Source: an uncultured Siphonobacter sp.
GTDB taxonomy: Bacteria > Bacteroidota > Bacteroidia > Cytophagales > Spirosomataceae
Direction: 5' to 3'
DNA: 64,000 nucleotides
Assembly (NCBI GenBank): GCA_913774715.1
Contig: CAJYHS010000204.1
Location: forward strand, 62,001 to 126,000
The first letter of the stretch is position 1. Each line of letters starts with the position of its first letter. Shown here piece by piece: positions 8,661 to 18,169 of the stretch. The translations under genes were made by a program, and so were the position numbers. Below the pieces are notes generated by a model. That model saw nothing but the letters and a program-made list of their open reading frames with translations, was not told where the DNA came from and did not search any database.

Positions 8661-10637
8661 TTGGACTTTTCTACGTTACGCTACTTGCTTTTAGGCTTAC
8701 TACCCACCCTGGCGACGGCTCAGGCTCCTGCGGACTCTATGCATCAGCAACGCATTTTCAAACTCGGTGAAGTAACCGTTTACGGAAAGAATGACTCGAC
8801 CAATGCCGCCTCCCGGCTCCGCATTGAGGCTTATAACCGCATGGATGTGGGTCAGGCTCTTAACCTCTTGCCCGGGGTTACGCTTTCGGCGGTGGGGCCT
8901 CGCAACGAGTCAACGGTTTATGTACGGGGCTTTGACCTTCGGCAAGTTCCTGTCTTCATTGACGGGGTACCCGTTTACGTACCTTACGATGGCTACGTAG
9001 ATTTAGGACGCTTTACTACGTTCGATCTGGCGGAAATCAATGTTTCCAAAGGCTTTACCTCCGTTGTGTATGGTCCCAATACCCTCGGTGGAGCCATTAA
9101 CCTGGTTTCCAGAAAGCCGACTAAATCCTTTGACTTTGATGGGAGAGCTGGAATTATGAATGGTGAAGGGCACCGTTTGAATCTGAATGCAGGCTCAAAG
9201 ATTGGCAAGTTTTACATCCAGGCTTCGGCTTCGCGGTTAAAACAAAACACCTATCCTCTGTCTAAACAATTTGAAACCAAACCCCTTCAGGAAACACTTA
9301 ACCGGGACAATGCTTATCGGGATGATACGAAATACAGTGCAAAAGTAGGCTTCACCCCCAACGCCACCGATGAATACGCCATTAGTTACGTTAATCAACA
9401 GGGATCAAAAGGTACGCCTCCCTATATCGGCACGGATACGCGGCAAACAGCCCGTTTCTGGCAGTGGCCTTACTGGAATAAAGAAAGCATTTACTTCATT
9501 TCTAAAACGGCTCTTTCCCAAACCAGTTACCTGAAAGCCCGATTGTATTACGATACATTCACCAACCTGCTAAGTGCTTTTGATAACAATACGTATTCAT
9601 CGCAAACGCGGGGGTCTTCGTTCAATAGTTATTACAACGATGATACGTACGGTGGCTCCCTGGAGTTAGGAAAACAACTAGCGAAAAACCATCAACTAAA
9701 AGCTTCTGCTCATTTCAAGCAGGATCATCACCGGGAAAACAATGCGAGTGAACCCGTTCGTCATGTCATTGATCAAACCTTGTCGATTGGCGTGGAAGAT
9801 TTCTATACCGTCAATTCCAAATGGCTGTTTGTTCCGGGCCTTAGTTTGAATAATCATCGAAGTCTTCAGGCGGATAATTATAGTTCAACTACGAAAGAAA
9901 TTACGCCTTTTCCGGCTAATCATAGTCAGGCCTTGAATGCTCAGGCAGGTCTATTCTTCACCCCAACCAACTTGGAACAATGGAGTCTGACGGCGGCCAA
10001 ACAAACGCGTTTTGCGACCATTAAGGATCGTTATTCATACCGTATGGGTTCAGCCATTCCTAATCCTGACCTAAAGGCAGAATCGGCTCTGCACCTGGAA
10101 GCCGCTTATCGTAACCAGATTACCTCACGTGTGAAGGCTCAGGGAAGTTTGTTTTATAGCCGAATTCAGGATGTCATTCAACAGGTCAATAATGTACAAC
10201 CTAATGTTTACCAGCTTCAAAATGCAGGTAAAGCAGTCTTCTACGGAGCTGAAGCAAATCTGGATGTAACGATTACGAAAGACCTTCAGGCAGGAGTTCA
10301 GTATACGTATTTGCATCGTCAGAACCTGAGTAATCCCAATTTGAAATTTATTGACGTTCCTGACCATAAGGTATTTATCTATGCTCAGGCTCAGATTCTT
10401 AAGCGAATCAGTTGGGTCATTAGTTATGAACAGAATTCAGCCCGGTACAGCACGAGTTATGGCGTTCGGGCGGGAGCATTTGGCGTAGCGAATACAAAAG
10501 CCATGGTGAACGTAGTAAAATACGTAAAAATTGAAGGTGGGGTAAATAACCTCTTCGACGCGAATTATACTCTCGCGGAAGGCTTCCCACAACCCGGCCG
10601 AAATTTCTTCGTGAATCTGGTATTAACGAATGTATAG
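8661..10637 (+). CDS. TonB-dependent outer membrane receptor
   Basis: 658 residues. A signal peptide (LLLGLLPTLATAQA) precedes a plug domain (~45-160) with VGQALNLLPGVTLS, STVYVRGFDLRQVPVFIDGVP and VVYGPNTLGGAINLVSRKP, then a long beta-barrel ending in NFFVNLVLTNV. There is no N-terminal carboxypeptidase-like or signalling domain, so it resembles siderophore/cofactor receptors rather than SusC. The start is a TTG at 8661: the nearby ATG at 8654 is out of frame and soon closed, and the TTG gives a complete signal peptide. The next two genes encode a sulfite-oxidase-fold protein and a di-haem peroxidase. Substrate unknown. Confidence 0.9.
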   Translation: MDFSTLRYLLLGLLPTLATAQAPADSMHQQRIFKLGEVTVYGKNDSTNAASRLRIEAYNRMDVGQALNLLPGVTLSAVGPRNESTVYVRGFDLRQVPVFIDGVPVYVPYDGYVDLGRFTTFDLAEINVSKGFTSVVYGPNTLGGAINLVSRKPTKSFDFDGRAGIMNGEGHRLNLNAGSKIGKFYIQASASRLKQNTYPLSKQFETKPLQETLNRDNAYRDDTKYSAKVGFTPNATDEYAISYVNQQGSKGTPPYIGTDTRQTARFWQWPYWNKESIYFISKTALSQTSYLKARLYYDTFTNLLSAFDNNTYSSQTRGSSFNSYYNDDTYGGSLELGKQLAKNHQLKASAHFKQDHHRENNASEPVRHVIDQTLSIGVEDFYTVNSKWLFVPGLSLNNHRSLQADNYSSTTKEITPFPANHSQALNAQAGLFFTPTNLEQWSLTAAKQTRFATIKDRYSYRMGSAIPNPDLKAESALHLEAAYRNQITSRVKAQGSLFYSRIQDVIQQVNNVQPNVYQLQNAGKAVFYGAEANLDVTITKDLQAGVQYTYLHRQNLSNPNLKFIDVPDHKVFIYAQAQILKRISWVISYEQNSARYSTSYGVRAGAFGVANTKAMVNVVKYVKIEGGVNNLFDANYTLAEGFPQPGRNFFVNLVLTNV

Positions 10638-10743
10638 CACACCCATATCTGCCCACGATTTTCAATGGCTTATCCCTCACTTAATGATAGTAAGCCCTAA
10701 CAGGTCAATCAGGGTTACCTCTATTGGCCTGTCAACCTTTACG

Positions 10744-10768
10744 GGTTTTCACTTTCAAACTGAAAACC
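10744..10768. repeat. Intercistronic hairpin
   Basis: GGTTTTCA (10744-10751) pairs with TGAAAACC (10761-10768) across a 9-base loop, 8 bases before ATG 10777. There is no T-run, so it is not a classical terminator. Confidence 0.45.
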
Positions 10769-10776
10769 GAAAACTG

Positions 10777-11247
10777 ATGAAATACCTGCTCCTAAGTTTC
10801 TTCTTCATTTCATCCGTTTCAGCTCAGACGGTTCTCAAAATCAGTGGAGAAGTAACTCAACCACTCAATCTCCAGGCGAACGATTTAAAAGCCCTCCCAC
10901 ACGTCGAAGTAAAAGCAAAGGATCGGGATGGGAAAGAGCATCGTTATTCCGGTGTGCCGGTAATTGAACTACTTAAGAAAGCGGGAGTTACCGTCGGTGC
11001 ACAATTACGGGGCGAAAATCTGGTGAAATATGCTCTCGTTCGGGCCGCCGATGGGTATGAAGTATTATTCGCATTACCTGAGCTAGACCCTGAGTTTTCT
11101 ACCCGGACCATTATTCTGGCGGAATCGGTGGATGGAACCAGTCTACCTTCCGGTACTGGCCCCTATCGCATCGTCGTACCGGAAGAAAAGAAACCTGCCC
11201 GTTGGATTCGGGAAGTTCGTGAAATTGAGATTCGTTTTGTTAAGTAA
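10777..11247 (+). CDS. Small exported protein with sulfite-oxidase-like (molybdopterin-binding) fold
   Basis: 156 residues from ATG 10777, with signal peptide MKYLLLSFFFISSVSAQ. An upstream in-frame ATG (10630) overlaps the receptor gene and adds no recognisable sequence. The rest (LKISGEVTQPLNLQANDLKAL, YSGVPVIELLKKAGV, GYEVLFALPELD, GPYRIVVPEEKKPARWIREV) matches the oxidoreductase molybdopterin-binding fold family in its short form. It has no cysteine after the signal, so the molybdenum-ligating Cys of true sulfite oxidases is missing and cofactor binding is uncertain. It follows the TonB receptor by 139 bases and may act in handling the same ligand. Confidence 0.75.
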   Translation: MKYLLLSFFFISSVSAQTVLKISGEVTQPLNLQANDLKALPHVEVKAKDRDGKEHRYSGVPVIELLKKAGVTVGAQLRGENLVKYALVRAADGYEVLFALPELDPEFSTRTIILAESVDGTSLPSGTGPYRIVVPEEKKPARWIREVREIEIRFVK

Positions 11248-11303
11248 TTATTAATCAGTTTTGTATCTTTATCCATCTTCCCAAAACTGTATTTATAACA
11301 CTT

Positions 11304-12350
11304 ATGATTCGTTCGCTGCTCCTTTTACTGAGCCTGGTATTAGTAGGGATAGCTTTTGCGTTCACGACCAATCCTCCTTATCCACTTCAGATTCCGAATT
11401 CGTTTGGTCATCGCTATACGATTCCATTGGATAACCTCTTAACTGTCGAAGGCGTGGCTCTGGGCCGTTACTTATTCTACGATTCATTACTTTCGAAGAA
11501 TAATACGATCTCATGTAGTAGCTGTCACCAGCAGTCTCTGGCTTTCACGGATGGCTTTACCCTCAGCATTGGCGTAAGCGGACGACCCACATTTCGGAAC
11601 TCCATGTCACTGGCGAATCTGCTTTGGGTACGGGATTTCTTCTGGGATGGACACTCGAAAACGCTCGAAGCCCAGGCTTTAATTCCGATGGATCACCCCG
11701 ATGAAATGGGCCTGGCTCCCGAAAAATCCGCTCAAAAGCTTCAGCAAACAAAATTTTATCCGGAACGCTTTCAAAAAGCATTTGGTACGGATCAAATTAC
11801 CCCGGAACTGATGGCTAAAGCATTGGCTCAGTTCGAGCGAACGCTGATTTCTGCCAACTCCTCTTACGATCAGTATTTACAGGGAAAATATCCTTTAACG
11901 CCTGCCGAAAAACGGGGCATGGAGTTATTCATGCGGGGAACGAGTAGAGATCAGAATATTCGGGGAGCTAACTGTGCTCATTGCCACGGCGGTGCTCAGT
12001 TTTTCCAGAATCGTTTTCATAATAATGGACTGGATGCCTCTCCACTCGACCCCGGTCGGCAGGAGGTAACGGGTTTTGAAGATGATTTTGCCCGTTTTCG
12101 CGTTCCCACGCTTCGCAATATTGCCTTAACTGCTCCTTACATGCACGATGGGCGGTTCAAGACCCTGGAAGAAGTCGTTGATCATTACAGCGATCACATT
12201 GCTCAAAGCCGTACACTCAGTGCTGATTTACAGGGTATGATTTCATTAACTTCCAGTGAAAAGAAAGATCTGATCGCTTTTCTTCACACCCTTACTGATC
12301 AGGAATTCATTCGGAATCCGGCTTTCAGTAACCCTTTCCTAAGACCATAA
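11304..12350 (+). CDS. Di-haem cytochrome c peroxidase (CcpA/MauG family)
   Basis: 348 residues with an N-terminal signal or anchor (LLLLLSLVLVGIAFAF). Two haem-binding motifs are present: CSSCH (71-75) and CAHCH (224-228). Met280 in TAPYMHDGRFKTLEE is the usual axial ligand of the electron-transfer haem. The length fits bacterial di-haem peroxidases, which reduce hydrogen peroxide in the periplasm, but MauG-like oxidases share the fold, so the substrate is not certain. It closes the receptor cluster and is followed by a strong terminator. Confidence 0.9.
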   Translation: MIRSLLLLLSLVLVGIAFAFTTNPPYPLQIPNSFGHRYTIPLDNLLTVEGVALGRYLFYDSLLSKNNTISCSSCHQQSLAFTDGFTLSIGVSGRPTFRNSMSLANLLWVRDFFWDGHSKTLEAQALIPMDHPDEMGLAPEKSAQKLQQTKFYPERFQKAFGTDQITPELMAKALAQFERTLISANSSYDQYLQGKYPLTPAEKRGMELFMRGTSRDQNIRGANCAHCHGGAQFFQNRFHNNGLDASPLDPGRQEVTGFEDDFARFRVPTLRNIALTAPYMHDGRFKTLEEVVDHYSDHIAQSRTLSADLQGMISLTSSEKKDLIAFLHTLTDQEFIRNPAFSNPFLRP

Positions 12351-12385
12351 AAAAGCCTCACTGTTCGGAACAGTGAGGCTTTTTC
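12351..12385. terminator. Bidirectional terminator
   Basis: A perfect 15-bp stem (12351-12365 with 12369-12383), 3-base loop, A-run on the left and T-run on the right. It lies between the peroxidase (+) and the OmpH gene (-). Confidence 0.92.
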
Positions 12386-12401
12386 AAAAAAGATCAATTT
12401 C

Positions 12402-13016
12402 TTATTTTTTCTCTTCTTTCTTCTCTTCAACCTTAGGCTGAGCAGACTTGTATTCTTTATTCAGACCATCGATGATTTTCTGAGTAACATCCAGTTTAGA
12501 ATCAGCGAACAGAATACCGCCTCCTTTCTGGAAGCCTAATACGTACTCATATTTGTTTTCGCTGTTGTATTTCTTGATGTAATCGAAGATGTTATCGTAC
12601 AGTTTTTCCGTTTGCGTAGAACGCTCTACTGCCAGATCATTGGCAGCTTTCTGACGGTAGTTCTCAAAATCAGAAGCTCTCTTTTGTAACTCCAATTGCT
12701 TCGCCTGAGCCTCAGCAGCCAACATACCACCGGCACGCTGTTGGAAAATCTGAATTTCACGTTGGATCGCTCCACCTTTCTGATTCAGTTCAATATCAAG
12801 TTGAGTACCTTTTTGCTCGAAAGCTTTCTGGGTATCCTTGAAGAAATCGTAGTTGCTAAGTAAAGAATCCGCATTTACGTATACAATAGGTTTGCCCGCT
12901 ACTGACCCCATAGAAGAGCTCGTCGAAGAAGTGCTTTCTCCTTTGAAATGCAGGTAATACAGAACAGCCACCGCCACGACCAACACGGCATTAAGGGCTA
13001 ACGAAAGGTTTTTCAC
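12402..13016 (-). CDS. OmpH/Skp-family periplasmic chaperone
   Basis: 204 residues. An N-terminal signal anchor (LNAVLVVAVAVLYYLHF) is followed by a Ser-rich linker. Then come the family start IVYVNADSLLSNYDFFKD and a long charged coiled coil (~65-150, rich in Q, E, K, A), ending in VLGFQKGGGILFADSKLDVTQKII. Skp-type proteins hold unfolded outer-membrane proteins in the periplasm. The C-terminal tail is Lys/Glu rich (KVEEKKEEKK). The usual bamA neighbour is absent. Confidence 0.88.
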   Translation of the reverse strand: MKNLSLALNAVLVVAVAVLYYLHFKGESTSSTSSSMGSVAGKPIVYVNADSLLSNYDFFKDTQKAFEQKGTQLDIELNQKGGAIQREIQIFQQRAGGMLAAEAQAKQLELQKRASDFENYRQKAANDLAVERSTQTEKLYDNIFDYIKKYNSENKYEYVLGFQKGGGILFADSKLDVTQKIIDGLNKEYKSAQPKVEEKKEEKK

Positions 13017-13051
13017 TGAGTTAAAAAGGGTTTGTTATACGATTAGGTCGG

Positions 13052-13082
13052 CAAAAATAGCCATTTGCCCCGAAGAGACAAG
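13052..13082 (-). promoter_or_regulatory. Candidate promoter of the OmpH gene
   Basis: On the minus strand: CTTG (13082-13079), 19 bases, TATTTTTG (13059-13052). The -7 box is a full match to TAnnTTTG and the spacing is canonical. The leader to ATG 13016 is about 30 bases. Confidence 0.5.
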
Positions 13083-13119
13083 GCCGGTTTCATACAGTAT
13101 TTCAGGATTTTACGAAGTT

Positions 13120-13494
13120 TCACCAATAATCTTTCGCTTTTTCACTATCGGTTTTCACTTTCGGAAAAATACTCTGCCGAACAAAATGCCCGCTCATCGA
13201 AGCAAATCCCCCCAGTAATGCCCCGCTCCAGGTAGTAAGCGTCAGCAGACCAATGGTTCCGATGTTTTGAAAAGTTTCACTCATTCGGTTCGTCAGGATC
13301 CCGCTGGACCGAAGGTGTTCGTAATAGGCCATTCCAAACCAGAGTAAGGCCGTAGAAAGAAATCCGTTCCAAAAAGCACCGCTACCACTCTTTCCCTTCC
13401 AGGCCGAAATGACAAATGGGATTATAATTACCGACCACCAGGGCAGAAAATACTGCACTAGAGCAGACAACAAAATCATTAATATAAACTGCAT
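13120..13494 (-). CDS. Small integral membrane protein of unknown function
   Basis: 124 residues with about four hydrophobic segments (MQFILMILLSALVQYFL, WWSVIIIPFVISAW, FLSTALLWFGMAYY, GTIGLLTLTTWSGALLGG) and a basic C-terminal tail. No family is recognised with confidence. It lies 67 bases downstream of the penicillin-acylase-family gene on the same strand and could share its transcript. Confidence 0.65.
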   Translation of the reverse strand: MQFILMILLSALVQYFLPWWSVIIIPFVISAWKGKSGSGAFWNGFLSTALLWFGMAYYEHLRSSGILTNRMSETFQNIGTIGLLTLTTWSGALLGGFASMSGHFVRQSIFPKVKTDSEKAKDYW

Positions 13495-13561
13495 AAGGCT
13501 TCCGACTGGAGTTAGGCTTGTATTCGTGTTAGGTAAAGGTTCGTGTCTCTGCGGTATATTA

Positions 13562-15994
13562 CTATTCTTTGGTGATTTTCAGGGTACTGAGCACCTTTCC
13601 ACTATTTTCTTCCAGCGATTTCAGGTATAGTAACTCCTTTAGTTCACCTCTTGACCAGGCATTTACCATGTTATCATAATACGGACTTCCCGGGTTACCC
13701 GACTGACCACCAGGATAAATGCCGTAAGCCGTTGGCCCTTCCTTACCTAAAGCTACCACCATTCGCCAGGAAGGTCCCCACTTACCCCGGTAAGCATTAG
13801 GAACGTCAGCTCCGCCACCAGCTCTCACATCCACTCTTCCGAAGGCTTTTAAGGGAGGAATTAAATGGCTAATAGTTGAGCCTTTCACATTTCCCCAGGC
13901 CCAATTTTTGGAAGAATACGACCCGTACTGTTTATACAGCGAATCTACGGTAGCTTTAAAGCTCATCCGCACAATATCTCCTTTCGTTTCTTTCTCTTCA
14001 GGGGTAGACTCCAGATCAAACCATTTCGATTCGGGCTTTTTTAGAATCAGATGCCATAACTGATCGTCTTGCGGTAACTGCATAGGCTTTTTAGGATCAG
14101 ATTTGAGCTCATCCCACACGAAAGAAGGTAGATTATCAATCCATTTTTCAAAAATCGTAGCTCCCACCGATGGCAGATTGTTCTCATAATCCCACTGTCT
14201 TAGTGCGATGTAAGCAGAATACTGGCTTGCATTCAGATCACCAAATTTAATATCTTCCAGCAAATGCGGTAATAGATCGCGAGCCAGCACATTATAGGTA
14301 TCATTCTGCAAGGCCCGCATGCTGTCGGGTGTGGCCTGTTCCATGGCCTGAAGCCGCTCATTAATACGAATGCCCCGGTTAGCTGCCGCAAATCGCCAAT
14401 TCAGATAATAAGGATACGATTCATCCGTCGGAGACTGATTAGCTGAACTCACAAAGCCCCGGTTAGGATTTTTCACATGAGGATTCTGCTCGTGCGGTAT
14501 CCAGCCCTGCCAGTCGTATTCAGGTTTGGTACCGTCCATTAAGTATTTACCCTGCTCATTCCACTTTAATGGAAACTTGCCGTTCACCCAAATAGCAATG
14601 TCATTCTCATTACTCGCAAAAACGAAATTCTGAGCGGGGCCCACGTAATGGCTCAGCGACCGCACGTAATCGTCGTAATTGCGAGAACGGTTCAGCATGT
14701 AGAAAGTCTTGATGGGGTTACTCGGCTCGTGAGCAATCCATTTTAGGGCCAGACTTGGTTTTTTATCTTCCGGGAGACGATTTAAGGCTACTGGTCCGTG
14801 ATGGGTATACACTACGGTATCTATAACACTGGGTTTTCCTTTGACTTTGATTTCTTCAATCCGAAAAGTCGTTTTATTCCATAAGTCATTATACCAGTAT
14901 TCCTGACGCGAGGCATCTTTAAACCGAATGGAATAGAGGTCTGAGACATCAGCGGCTACATTCGTAACACTCCAGGCCACATCGTGATTGAAGCCGATAA
15001 TCACGCAGGGGGCTCCGGGTAAGGATACCCCATAAGAATTACTTTCAGGAGAAGACAACTGAATCTGATACCAGATGGAAGGAAGGGTAAGCCCCAGGTG
15101 GGGGTCTCCCGCCAGAATCGGTAGGCCTGTAGCAGATTTCTTTCCGGAAATAGCCCAGTTATTTGACCCAATTCCTTCCACTCGCTGCGGCCAGGAAGTA
15201 GGTTCTGCAACGGAGGCCGTCAGTTCATTGAACCCTTTGGGCTGACGGGGAATCTTTTCTTTGCGAAAGTTCCAGGGAGTTCCTTTGGGAATAATAGGAC
15301 TTTCGCGATTCGCATAATCCGGGTATAAATCCTGAAGCACTTCTGCCCCAAACTTTTGCAGCAGGTTAGTCATCGCGGCATCCCCATCCCTTGGACTAGC
15401 CAGAGTATGAGTCATTTCCACCATTAATAACATTGACTTTTCGGGAGTCCAGGCTTCGGGTTCGAAGCCCAGCATTTTATACTCTACGGGATAATCCGCG
15501 GGACGAAGCTTTTTAAGGTACGCATTGACCCCATCGCTATACGCCTCCATGACCGAGCGAATTTTCTCGTCCTGCTGAACAAACCGCCAGGAATCTTCGG
15601 CAGCTTTCAGCGAGCCTGTCCGACGTTTATACAAATCCAAAGGCAAGGCCTGCTCCCCCACCACTTCACTCAGTCGCCCGGAAGCGGAACGAATGGTAAG
15701 GTCCATTTGAAAGAGACGATCCCGAGCCGTTACATAACCCTGGGCATAATACAGGTCATGATCGTTGATCGCAAAAATATGGGGTACTCGATTATCATCG
15801 TAACGAACGAAAATATCGCCCTGTACACCGGGCAGGCGTATCTCTGAGTCCAGTAACTGAACTCGGCGTTCGTTACTCCAAAAACCCGAGAAAGGGCTTA
15901 AAAAAGCACCTAAAGCAGGTATTGGGCTAAAGGAGGTACCCAGGGCCCACAGTAATCCGGCGGTGAGGGCGACGCTAAGAACCGCTTTTTTCAT
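13562..15994 (-). CDS. Penicillin acylase family Ntn-hydrolase
   Basis: 810 residues. A signal peptide is followed by an alpha-subunit-like region (RYDDNRVPHIFAINDHDLYYAQGYVTARDRLFQMDL), a spacer, and the autoprocessing site at GSNNWAISG, where Ser277 becomes the N-terminal nucleophile of the beta chain. Further family blocks are AGDPHLGLTLPSIWYQIQL and VSLPGAPCVIIGFN. The C-terminal part has HLIPPLKAFGRVDVRAGGGADVPNA and GGQSGNPGSPYYDN. Such enzymes cut amides (beta-lactam side chains, acyl-homoserine lactones) in the periplasm; the real substrate cannot be read from sequence. Confidence 0.92.
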   Translation of the reverse strand: MKKAVLSVALTAGLLWALGTSFSPIPALGAFLSPFSGFWSNERRVQLLDSEIRLPGVQGDIFVRYDDNRVPHIFAINDHDLYYAQGYVTARDRLFQMDLTIRSASGRLSEVVGEQALPLDLYKRRTGSLKAAEDSWRFVQQDEKIRSVMEAYSDGVNAYLKKLRPADYPVEYKMLGFEPEAWTPEKSMLLMVEMTHTLASPRDGDAAMTNLLQKFGAEVLQDLYPDYANRESPIIPKGTPWNFRKEKIPRQPKGFNELTASVAEPTSWPQRVEGIGSNNWAISGKKSATGLPILAGDPHLGLTLPSIWYQIQLSSPESNSYGVSLPGAPCVIIGFNHDVAWSVTNVAADVSDLYSIRFKDASRQEYWYNDLWNKTTFRIEEIKVKGKPSVIDTVVYTHHGPVALNRLPEDKKPSLALKWIAHEPSNPIKTFYMLNRSRNYDDYVRSLSHYVGPAQNFVFASNENDIAIWVNGKFPLKWNEQGKYLMDGTKPEYDWQGWIPHEQNPHVKNPNRGFVSSANQSPTDESYPYYLNWRFAAANRGIRINERLQAMEQATPDSMRALQNDTYNVLARDLLPHLLEDIKFGDLNASQYSAYIALRQWDYENNLPSVGATIFEKWIDNLPSFVWDELKSDPKKPMQLPQDDQLWHLILKKPESKWFDLESTPEEKETKGDIVRMSFKATVDSLYKQYGSYSSKNWAWGNVKGSTISHLIPPLKAFGRVDVRAGGGADVPNAYRGKWGPSWRMVVALGKEGPTAYGIYPGGQSGNPGSPYYDNMVNAWSRGELKELLYLKSLEENSGKVLSTLKITKE

Positions 15995-16388
15995 GCGTTT
16001 GTACTTCTTTGAATAGAACGACTAAATTATCAACCTCACTCGTCAGAGAAATAGATAATTAGTAGGTATCTAAGCCTAATTCTAGAAACAGATACGCTAC
16101 GAAATTTAAAAATAGATAATTATTTAAGCACTTTACCTGTTTGACAAGGGAAGAAAGGCGTAATTTTTCAAATAGTTGATTCCTAACTGAGATTCAAAGA
16201 AGCTTTATACGCACCTAATACATTATTAATCAGAACAATGTACTGTTCTAAATGAAAACAAATCTGCCTCTATTAAACTAAGTCAGGTAGGATACTAGTA
16301 GTAAATCAAGCATATCTTCTTATTTTCCAATTCTTTTCTACTAATGATATATACTTAAGTTACCCTGGTTATTGTAAAGCATCTACCT
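15995..16388. other. Intergenic region, AT-rich, no gene seen
   Basis: Between the acylase start and the glycosyltransferase stop, both minus. It holds two copies of AATAGATAATTA (16050-16061, 16111-16122) and an inverted repeat AGAACA-N6-TGTTCT (16232-16249). No frame with a protein-like translation and no clear terminator was seen. Confidence 0.6.
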
Positions 16389-17456
16389 TCAAAATAAGGA
16401 TTCATAGACTTCCAGGTACTGCTTTGCACTTTTTTCCCGGCTGAAATAATCAGCTCTTTTTCGGAGTTCCAGCTCCAGCTGGCTGTTGTTATATTGGTGC
16501 ATTCCTTGCTTAAAAACCCGTTGCATGGCTTCCGCTTCAAAGCTGTTGAAATAGAATGCAACATCGCCCCCTACTTCCGGTAAAGAGGTGCGGTCGGACA
16601 GGAATACAGGCTTACCAAAAGACATGGCTTCCACTACGGGCAAGCCGAAGCCCTCGGCCAGTGAAGGATGTAAGAAAGCCTTACAATTTTTGAGATACCA
16701 GCCCTTTTCCTCTTCCGATACTGGCCCAGGCAGATGCAGACGATCCTGTACGCCCAGTTGTTCAGCCATTGCCTTCATTTGGGCTACGTAATCGGGTTCG
16801 TCGAAATGACCCGCAATAATCATTTCTACATCCGGATTATCCAGAAGTAATGGTATCAATACCTGGTAATTTTTTTTTGCATTCAGATAACCCAGACCAA
16901 AAAGAAACGGTCGGCTGGGCTTGTAGGACCAAGCATTCAGGCCGGGAGCCTCCACCTGATGGACCCCGTTATGAATGACGTACACGGGCTTGTTACCCAC
17001 TTCGCAGTTTTGAAGCAAATCATTTTTCGTAAACTCCGAAATACATACAATTGCATCACTTCTATCCAGCAACGCCTGCGTATGAGCCAGACTTTTCAGT
17101 TGCTCTTCCCGGGGCTTTCCTTCGTGTAAAACGTTCAGATCGTGTACCGTTAATAACACATTGGTACTCCTGTTCCGATCTCGTCCGGGAATGATCCGAC
17201 CCGATTGAAAGGGAGCATGCCATACCCGGCAACCTTCCAGAAAAGGTTTCCAGAGTCTATGCCACTTTCTTTCAATAATATGATGATGCTCCGGTGGTTG
17301 CAGCAAATACTTATGCCGGGGTAAATACATCCGCAACGGAGGTTGCTGCTTTTTTTGTAGTAACTTATTTACCTCAATACCCATGTTCAGGCAATAGTAA
17401 TACAAACCTGAATTGGGGAATTTCATTAACCCGCAATCTAAAATTATCGAGGACAT
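16389..17456 (-). CDS. Glycosyltransferase family 4-like protein
   Basis: 355 residues with a GT-B fold. The acceptor half contains VWHAPFQSGR and LLTVHDLNVLHEGKP. The donor half has the GT4 block FLFGLGYLNAKKNYQVLI, then HPSLAEGFGLPVVEAMSFGKPV, which holds the EX7E motif (Glu of AEGFGLP and Glu of VEAMS) that contacts the nucleotide sugar. It probably adds a sugar to a surface polysaccharide or lipid-linked glycan at the cytoplasmic membrane. It is divergent from the ABC exporter; a second GT-like gene lies on the far side. Confidence 0.88.
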   Translation of the reverse strand: MSSIILDCGLMKFPNSGLYYYCLNMGIEVNKLLQKKQQPPLRMYLPRHKYLLQPPEHHHIIERKWHRLWKPFLEGCRVWHAPFQSGRIIPGRDRNRSTNVLLTVHDLNVLHEGKPREEQLKSLAHTQALLDRSDAIVCISEFTKNDLLQNCEVGNKPVYVIHNGVHQVEAPGLNAWSYKPSRPFLFGLGYLNAKKNYQVLIPLLLDNPDVEMIIAGHFDEPDYVAQMKAMAEQLGVQDRLHLPGPVSEEEKGWYLKNCKAFLHPSLAEGFGLPVVEAMSFGKPVFLSDRTSLPEVGGDVAFYFNSFEAEAMQRVFKQGMHQYNNSQLELELRKRADYFSREKSAKQYLEVYESLF

Positions 17457-18169
17457 AAATGTCTTTGATTTATCAAGAAATACTACTCCTACGCTTAAGC
17501 ATTGCTAGTTATCCCAGGCTTAGGGTGCTTATTCGTACCTGATAATAAAGCCGAAAAATCATTCGACCCTATATGAAGGAATGGATTATTCTATCAATGA
17601 TTAACAATCAATCGTACCTTTTAATGACACTACTTAGCTGGATATGGGTTGGAATGATCCGTATCCACCATTCAAAAGAGCGTATGCGAATCAGGCATTG
17701 CGAATAACAACTATTCAAAAAGGATTACGTTGGTTTAATGATTAAGATTTCTTTACCCTTTCAGAGTAATGGGCAGTTGCCTTCTCCTTTCTCACCGCCT
17801 GAAGCTAATACTTTGAAACATATTGAAATGTTTCGTAAACTTTTCCAGGCTTTTTAGTGTCCCTATAGGTACCCGGATTACCAATGACTTTAAAACACAT
17901 TAGTCTCAGTATTTCAGCTTATTACGTCCTATAATAGTTTGATCATTTTTAAGTAAATCAATCATTTGGACAGGATTGGATATCTGAAAAATGACAGAAG
18001 ACGTACCTGGCTTCACGCGAAGGCCGTATTTTTGTCCCTCAACTCACAGAAAAATACATTAATACTAACTAAGATTCGTTTATAGTATCCGAAGAACCGT
18101 ATGCATTCGCTGCGTTTGATCGATGAGGTAGAGGTTCTTCACTTCCCAATTTCACGTAACACCAAGTAA
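17457..18169. other. Long intergenic region between divergent genes
   Basis: 713 bases without a convincing gene. Two short frames exist (17573-17707, 44 codons; 17738-17857, 39 codons) but have no recognised family. A hairpin GAAACAT/ATGTTTC lies at 17815-17834. TATTTTTG at 18027-18034 is a possible -7 box for the ABC gene. GAAGAACC (18091-18098) and GGTTCTTC (18133-18140) would form an 8-bp hairpin in that leader. Confidence 0.5.

Noticed and set aside
16232-16249. AGAACA-N6-TGTTCT inverted repeat
   Set aside because: Six-base arms are expected by chance in a 390-base AT-rich spacer; no promoter box is near.
17573-17857. Two small frames (44 and 39 codons) in the long spacer before the ABC exporter
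   Set aside because: No recognised family, no promoter box or coupling, and length within chance for this composition. Kept only as a note.
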